In this document: positions 6,346 through 10,450 of the stretch, one piece after another
Layout: every line of letters starts with the position of its first letter
How positions within the stretch are numbered: the first letter of the stretch is position 1
DNA from: JALOOE01 sp964423545
Lineage (GTDB): Bacteria; Chloroflexota; Anaerolineae; CG2-30-64-16
DNA length: 10,450 nt
Direction: 5' to 3'
Assembly: GCA_964423545.1 (NCBI GenBank)
Contig: CAYRFV010000201.1
Location: 1 to 10,450, forward strand
Notes under the pieces: model-generated
Databases searched by the model: none
What the model was told of the DNA's origin: nothing
Seen by the model: the letters and a program-made list of their open reading frames with translations, nothing else
Position numbers and translations under genes: made by a program

Positions 6346-7335
6346 ATGAACGCAAAGGAGAATGCGCTGCGGATCATACGCTTCGACCGACCGGAGCGCG
6401 TCGTCAGAGGCCCTCCATCGCACGTCGTCGCGTACCGCGGCTGCAACCACGAGGGCTACACCGGCGGGGGACACCACCTGCCGGTCGGATCAGCGTGGTG
6501 CGATATCTGGGGCGTCGGCTGGCGGCGCGAGCACGAGGGGGTCATGGGCTTCCCGCGCATGCATCCGCTGGCCGACCTGCCAGTCGCGCTGTCGAGCTAC
6601 CGCTGGCCGGACCCGGACGATGAGCGCATCTGTGGCCAGATCTATGCGCAGGCAGCCGGCTGGGATCGCACGGCGGCTTTCCTGTGCGGCTCACATCGCG
6701 ACACACTGTGGGAAAAGAGCTACATGCTGGTGGGCATGGCCGACCTGATGTGCTTCTTCCGCACCGAGCCGAACGCGGTGCGAGAGCTGCTGCATCGGAT
6801 CATGGACTGGCAGCTCGGCATCGCACGCCACTACCTGCGCCTGGGCGTCGAGATCGTGAACTGCGGGGACGATCTGGGCGCGCAATCCGGGCTGCTGCTG
6901 TCGCCGAGGATCGTCGCCGAGTTCCTGGCGCCCGAGTACCGCCGGCTCTTCAGCTTCTACAAGCAGCACGGCGTGCTGATAAACTTTCACAGTTGCGGGC
7001 ACATCACACCGCTGCTCGACGTTTTCATGGGGTTGGAGATCGACATTCTCAATCCGATCCAAGCCACAGCCAACGACCTGGGCGCAGTGCGTCGGGTCAC
7101 GCAAGGTCGCATGGCGCTCCAGGGCGGCATCTCGACGGGGCTGGTGGTGGAGGGCCCGGTCGAGGCGATCCGAGACGAGGTGGCGCGACGCATGGCGCAG
7201 CTTGGCCAGGGAGGCGGCTACTTCTGCGCGCCCGACCAGCAGATACCCTGGCCGCTGGCGCACATCGAGGCGCTGGAGCAAGCGATGGACGAGTTCGGGC
7301 GATATCCCCTGCCCATGGCCGCACCGATGCGGTGA
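6346..7335 (+). CDS. URO-D/MtaA-superfamily protein, possible methyltransferase (first of two)
   Basis: This is a 329-residue TIM-barrel protein of the uroporphyrinogen decarboxylase superfamily. Besides haem-pathway HemE, the superfamily holds zinc methyltransferases such as MtaA that act on corrinoid proteins. ATG 6346 gives the usual start MNAKENALRIIRFDRPERV, although no good ribosome site precedes it; coupling to the fucosidase, whose stop is 26 bases upstream, is likely. Visible motifs are DTLWEKSYMLVGM (119-131), NCGDDLG (172-178) and LINFHSCGHITPLLD (211-225, with His215-Ser-Cys217 as the likely metal pair). Next come LNPIQ (235-239) and GGYFCAPDQQIP (290-301, Cys294). The His-x-Cys pair plus a distant Cys resembles the MtaA zinc pattern, so a methyl-transfer role is favoured over haem synthesis. 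The fucosidase neighbour hints at O-methyl sugars as substrate, but that is inference. No corrinoid-binding protein is encoded in the window. Confidence 0.8.
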   Translation: MNAKENALRIIRFDRPERVVRGPPSHVVAYRGCNHEGYTGGGHHLPVGSAWCDIWGVGWRREHEGVMGFPRMHPLADLPVALSSYRWPDPDDERICGQIYAQAAGWDRTAAFLCGSHRDTLWEKSYMLVGMADLMCFFRTEPNAVRELLHRIMDWQLGIARHYLRLGVEIVNCGDDLGAQSGLLLSPRIVAEFLAPEYRRLFSFYKQHGVLINFHSCGHITPLLDVFMGLEIDILNPIQATANDLGAVRRVTQGRMALQGGISTGLVVEGPVEAIRDEVARRMAQLGQGGGYFCAPDQQIPWPLAHIEALEQAMDEFGRYPLPMAAPMR

Positions 7336-7396
7336 CGCCTCGATGAGACAGCCGTTGGAGCGCGCATTCTGGAGTCTGTACGGATGTGTTGTCTGG

Positions 7397-7418
7397 GATG
7401 CCGACTGGCATCTGCCAG
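7397..7418 (+). promoter_or_regulatory. Two overlapping palindromes upstream of the second URO-D-family gene
   Basis: GATGCC (7397-7402) and GGCATC (7407-7412) are inverted around GACT. CTGGCA (7405-7410) and TGCCAG (7413-7418) are inverted around TC. The two share GGCATC bases, so as RNA stems they exclude each other, and as DNA they could be adjacent operator-like sites. They lie in the 119-base gap before the gene that starts at 7455, ahead of its strong ribosome site GAGGAGG (7441-7447). No regulator that would bind them is in the window. Confidence 0.3.
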
Positions 7419-7454
7419 CTTTGATCACATCATCAACATCGAGGAGGAACACGC

Positions 7455-8630
7455 ATGGATTCGGGACGCACGGTCGTTGACAACTTGCTCCGAGGCAAGA
7501 AAGCGGAGCGCATCGCCGTCATGGACGGCCCCTGGAGCGATAGCATCCTGAAATGGATCGCACAGGGCTATCCCACGCGAATGGCCTACAAAGAGGTGGG
7601 GAAGAAACGCTGGCGGCCGGAAGATGGCCGTCTTGTAGACGTCGAGGTCGCTGGGGAATACATCGAGCCGGTCCCACCCTGGGAGCACTTCGGGTATGAT
7701 ATGACCGGCGTCGGGGGCTGGTTCGACCTGCATCCGAAGCGCGGCTACAGCGAGGTGCTCGAAGAGACCGACGAGTGGGAGGTCAAGCGGAATGGCTCGG
7801 GGGCCGCACTCAAGTACTGGAAGCACAAGTCGGGCACGCCCGAGCACATGAGTTTCCTGATGGCCTCGCGCGAGATCTGGGAGCGTGACTACCGTCCGCA
7901 CCTGCTGGAGTTCGACGTCCAGCGCTTCGGAGACTTGGAAGAGACCAGGAAGAACCTGGCGAAAGCGCGGGCCCTGGGGCGCTGGGCGCACATGGGCCAT
8001 ATGTTCATCTGGGAAGGGATGCGGCAGAGCATGGGCGACGTGACCATGTACTCGAGCTTGATCACTGACCCGGACTGGATCCACGATTACTGCCGGGTCT
8101 ACACCGACTTCCACAAGCAGTACTATGCGTATCTCTTCCAGAATGTCGGGCTGCCGGACGGCATCTGGATGTACGAAGACCTGGGCTATAAGAACGGGCT
8201 CTTCGCCTCACCGAAGGTGATGGCTGAGCTGATCTTCCCTTACTTCGCCGAACTTGTATCGTTTTTCCACAGCTATGACCTGCCCGTGGTGCTGCATAGC
8301 TGCGGCAGCACGGCCAAGGCGCTCCCGATGGTCGTGGAAGCCGGCTTAGACGCGCTCAACCCGATGGAACGCAAGGCCAGAGACAACGATCCGTTCGAGT
8401 TCGCTGAGAAGTACGGCGACAAGCTGGCGTTCATCGGTGGGTTCGATGTGCGCATCTGGGAGACGAACGACAAGGAGTTGATCCGACGCGAGGTGATCCA
8501 CTACATCGATGGAATGAAAGCCCGGGGCGCCAGGCTGGTCTTCGCCTCGGACCATTCGATCCCCCCGACGGTGCAATATGACACGTACAGGTACGTACTG
8601 GACGTCTATCGCGAGCATATGATGTACTGA
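7455..8630 (+). CDS. URO-D/MtaA-superfamily protein, possible methyltransferase (second of two)
   Basis: This 391-residue protein belongs to the same superfamily as its upstream neighbour but is divergent and longer in its N-terminal half (an extra stretch around residues 40-135, rich in Trp, Lys and charged residues). ATG 7455 follows GAGGAGG (7441-7447) at 7 bases. Motifs shared with the neighbour are GIWMYEDLGYKNGLFASPKV (236-255), VVLHSCGS (278-285, His281-Ser-Cys283) and LNPME (301-305). The tail reads LVFASDHSIPPTVQYDTY (361-378). Where the first protein has Asp297-Gln298, this one has Asp366-His367, and the third Cys is lacking, so the metal site may differ. There is no signal peptide. 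Its function is unknown; candidates are a corrinoid-linked methyltransferase or another URO-D-fold enzyme for a sugar-derived compound. It is the last gene of the plus-strand series and ends before a strong hairpin. Confidence 0.83.
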   Translation: MDSGRTVVDNLLRGKKAERIAVMDGPWSDSILKWIAQGYPTRMAYKEVGKKRWRPEDGRLVDVEVAGEYIEPVPPWEHFGYDMTGVGGWFDLHPKRGYSEVLEETDEWEVKRNGSGAALKYWKHKSGTPEHMSFLMASREIWERDYRPHLLEFDVQRFGDLEETRKNLAKARALGRWAHMGHMFIWEGMRQSMGDVTMYSSLITDPDWIHDYCRVYTDFHKQYYAYLFQNVGLPDGIWMYEDLGYKNGLFASPKVMAELIFPYFAELVSFFHSYDLPVVLHSCGSTAKALPMVVEAGLDALNPMERKARDNDPFEFAEKYGDKLAFIGGFDVRIWETNDKELIRREVIHYIDGMKARGARLVFASDHSIPPTVQYDTYRYVLDVYREHMMY

Positions 8631-8653
8631 GAGCTTGAGCTGGCTGCGGCTGC

Positions 8654-8689
8654 GCGGGTGTGCTCGGGGTCGTCTGCGAGCACACCCGC
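8654..8689. terminator. Perfect 13-bp hairpin between convergent genes, probable two-way terminator
   Basis: GCGGGTGTGCTCG (8654-8666) pairs perfectly with CGAGCACACCCGC (8677-8689) around a 10-base loop. It lies in the 153-base gap between the end of the second URO-D-family gene and the end of the minus-strand glycoside hydrolase, 24 bases past the former. A stem this long and GC-rich at a convergent junction is probably a transcription stop for one or both sides. No T-run flanks it on either strand, so it is not a classical intrinsic terminator. Confidence 0.6.
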
Positions 8690-8783
8690 TCGGCGCACCT
8701 GGCGGCGCCCACTCCGACGCGACCCCGCTTCAGTACCGACGCCGTTGCCCAGGAATCGGCAGGGGTGGAGACGCCAACTTGCC

Positions 8784-10450
8784 TCATCGCAATAGACACA
8801 GCTTGAGCTCCCCTATCAGACCCGAGGGCATCGTGGGCTGCCCTTTGTACTGCCGATAGTCGCTGTTGCCCGCGTTGGCGTAACCCACGAGCCGATTGCG
8901 CAGGGTGGGAGTGACGGTAACCTTCAGCGTGTTCTCCCCATCGACGAGCAGCCCCGTCACCTCGCATCGCCAGGGCGGCAGCAGTAGCGGGTCAAGGGGG
9001 CGCCCGTTGACCACGACGTCGGCCCGATCGCAGACGCGCTCGAATTGCAGGAAGTAACGCCGTGCAGGGTCCGGCGCGGCCAGCGTAAATGCTCCGGTGT
9101 ATTCGCCCGGATCGGACAGCGTCGCCGTCTCACGCAACTCCCGCCAGTCCCTGAGGTCAGATAGCTTCAACTCGATGCGGCGGACCGCGCCGTTGACCAG
9201 CCGCTGATCCGCGGCGAAAGCAAGTCCTGACACGATGCACACCGGATCGAGGTCGGCTTCCATGATCGGCTCGGGGGCGAGCTCGAGGCCTTCAGCGCTT
9301 ACCGCATCGGACAGCAGGATCAGCTTGGACTCATAGGCGGCAAAGCGCAGCGACAGGCGCACGTGATCGTCTGTGACAGCACACGACAAGCGCTGCATGC
9401 CTCCCGTCCACAGATCGAGCAGCACCGGCAACCGGCCCCCTGCCGCAAGGGTGACGTCGACGCTGCGCTCTTCCCGCGTTCGATTGCGCAGGAAGTAGAG
9501 GTCGCTGCCGTCCTGACGGTCCACCTTGTGAATGAAGCCGAGATGAGGTTGGGGTTGGCTGTAATGCACTTCCGGTTGCACCCCGGCTGACTGCAGCGCG
9601 GCCAGCAAATCGTCCGCATTTGCACCGTCGGGACCAGGCATAGCCGCGATCATCTCCTGCACCTGTCGATCGCGATTCACGTGGTCTGCGTAACCTGGGA
9701 CGCGATCGGGCCTGCCGCCCACGAACAGAACCGGGATGCCGAGGGCTGCGATCTCTCGCAGCTTCGTCGCCACCTCCACCGTCACGCTACGTTCGCGATA
9801 AAGGATCAACGCTTCGAAAGCCGCTTCGCCCATCACAACGGTCTTGCCTTCGGCGTGCGACTGAAGCAGCCGATCTTCGTTGAAGTAGATCGGGTAGTGT
9901 CCCGCTGCCACCAGCGTGCTCGCCAATGCTGCCGTCTCCTGAACCCATTGGCGGTCCCCGCTCACGTCGGTTCGAGACGGCATGATCAGGGCAGCGATTC
10001 GATTCTCTTTGGGTATCGCCGCGTCCTGCTCATCCAGCACCCCCTGCACCAACTCTTCCCGGATGTAGTTGCCGTTGGGATAATCGAACAGCTGGTAGAA
10101 GATGCCGATGCGCGTGGCCGTACGGCTGCGTTGGAAGAGATGCTGGGCACGAGTGGCATAGGCGTTGATCGCCGGCGCAGCGCCAGCGACGAGCGGATCG
10201 TTTTGGCTCATGTCGGTGGAAAACGTCATCTGCGCCATGTGCGGGGACGCAAACGGATGATAGCCGGGACTGGGAAATCCGGGATGGTGGTAGGGGAAGC
10301 CATGGTAGATCGCCTGGTTAACACCGGACTCGAACAACCGATCGATGCCGACCCGCCACTTCAGCGGCGTGGTCATGTAGGACCTGCCCTGCCACACCAG
10401 CGTCTCGCATGAGACGATCGGCCGGCCATAGAGGACGCCTGCCGCGCCCG
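8784..10450 (-). CDS. GH106-like alpha-L-rhamnosidase, C-terminal part (5' end outside window)
   Basis: This glycoside hydrolase resembles family 106, whose members release alpha-L-rhamnose. The frame stays open to the right edge. The first possible start in view (GTG at 10397) is internal, because the codons before it read GRPIVSCETLVWQG, which fits the family core. About 554 residues are visible of a protein usually 800-1100 long. Numbering from that GTG, the barrel region has VGIDRLFESGVNQAIYHGF (16-34), HHPGFPSPG (37-45) and a Trp/Asn-rich stretch to about 80. A long alpha/beta middle region follows (LILYRERSVT, PVLFVGGRPDRVPGY). The end is a GH2-like beta-sandwich with VVVNGRPLDP, NTLKVTVTPTLRNRLVG and SGLIGELKL. 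The visible part has no membrane segment; secretion cannot be judged without the N-terminus. It is convergent with the plus-strand series, so it is under separate control. A general glycosyl hydrolase of another rhamnosidase-like family is possible. Confidence 0.77.
   Translation of the reverse strand, partial: GAAGVLYGRPIVSCETLVWQGRSYMTTPLKWRVGIDRLFESGVNQAIYHGFPYHHPGFPSPGYHPFASPHMAQMTFSTDMSQNDPLVAGAAPAINAYATRAQHLFQRSRTATRIGIFYQLFDYPNGNYIREELVQGVLDEQDAAIPKENRIAALIMPSRTDVSGDRQWVQETAALASTLVAAGHYPIYFNEDRLLQSHAEGKTVVMGEAAFEALILYRERSVTVEVATKLREIAALGIPVLFVGGRPDRVPGYADHVNRDRQVQEMIAAMPGPDGANADDLLAALQSAGVQPEVHYSQPQPHLGFIHKVDRQDGSDLYFLRNRTREERSVDVTLAAGGRLPVLLDLWTGGMQRLSCAVTDDHVRLSLRFAAYESKLILLSDAVSAEGLELAPEPIMEADLDPVCIVSGLAFAADQRLVNGAVRRIELKLSDLRDWRELRETATLSDPGEYTGAFTLAAPDPARRYFLQFERVCDRADVVVNGRPLDPLLLPPWRCEVTGLLVDGENTLKVTVTPTLRNRLVGYANAGNSDYRQYKGQPTMPSGLIGELKLCLLR

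Noticed and set aside
5033..6355. 440-codon minus-strand open frame opposite the fucosidase
   Set aside because: The plus strand carries all GH29 motifs; the antisense frame is a by-product of high GC third positions.
6362..6364. ATG at 6362 after AAAGGAG as an alternative start of the first URO-D gene
   Set aside because: It has a better ribosome site than 6346 but is in a different frame that gives an Arg/Ser/Ala-rich shadow product; the conserved N-terminus begins at 6346.
7343..7480. Small peptide frame in the gap between the two URO-D genes
   Set aside because: No ribosome site precedes the ATG, the frame overlaps the next gene's start, and the sequence has no recognisable pattern.
6346..8630. 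Annotating either URO-D protein as haem-pathway HemE
   Set aside because: Both carry the His-x-Cys motif of the methyltransferase-like branch, lie among carbohydrate genes and lack the usual HemE N-terminal sequence; no other haem gene is near.
9681..10412. Plus-strand open frame opposite the glycoside hydrolase
   Set aside because: It is antisense to a clear GH106-like sequence and carries no domain.

Overview
The window is a high-GC stretch of bacterial DNA, densely coding, with seven protein genes and no RNA gene, transposase, integrase or CRISPR array that I can see. Several things suggest a Chloroflexota-type bacterium (for example an Anaerolineae or Caldilinea relative). These are the sugar-binding protein of the LplA/YtcQ type, the multi-membrane-span hybrid histidine kinase with two tail receiver domains, the TACAAT-type -10 boxes, and paired URO-D-family proteins beside glycoside hydrolases. 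This assignment is inference from gene style, not from a marker gene.

Layout: (1) 1-980, the C-terminal part of an ABC-transporter carbohydrate-binding protein, cut by the left edge. (2) 981-1180, a 200-base gap with a perfect 11-bp hairpin and a possible promoter. (3) 1181-3439, a membrane hybrid histidine kinase with a degenerate first receiver and an incomplete second one. (4) 3497-4939, a type I sulfatase without signal peptide. (5) 4928-5025, an inverted pair of REP-like hairpins that supplies the last sulfatase codons and its stop. (6) 5057-6319, a GH29 alpha-L-fucosidase without signal peptide. (7) 6346-7335 and 7455-8630, two divergent members of the URO-D/MtaA-like superfamily, both with an H-S-C motif. 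(8) 8654-8689, a perfect 13-bp hairpin between convergent genes. (9) 8784-10450 on the minus strand, the C-terminal part of a GH106-like alpha-L-rhamnosidase, cut by the right edge.

How the genes may work together (inference): the binding protein would capture an oligosaccharide for import. The apparently cytoplasmic sulfatase and fucosidase, and perhaps the rhamnosidase-like enzyme (whose N-terminus is not visible), would remove sulfate and deoxyhexose residues from it. This fits a sulfated, fucose- and rhamnose-containing glycan of algal or plant type. The two URO-D-family proteins have no proven job here. Members of this superfamily include zinc-dependent methyltransferases that serve corrinoid proteins, so removal of O-methyl groups from methylated sugars is a testable but speculative role. 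The kinase is a plausible regulator, but no DNA-binding partner lies in the window.
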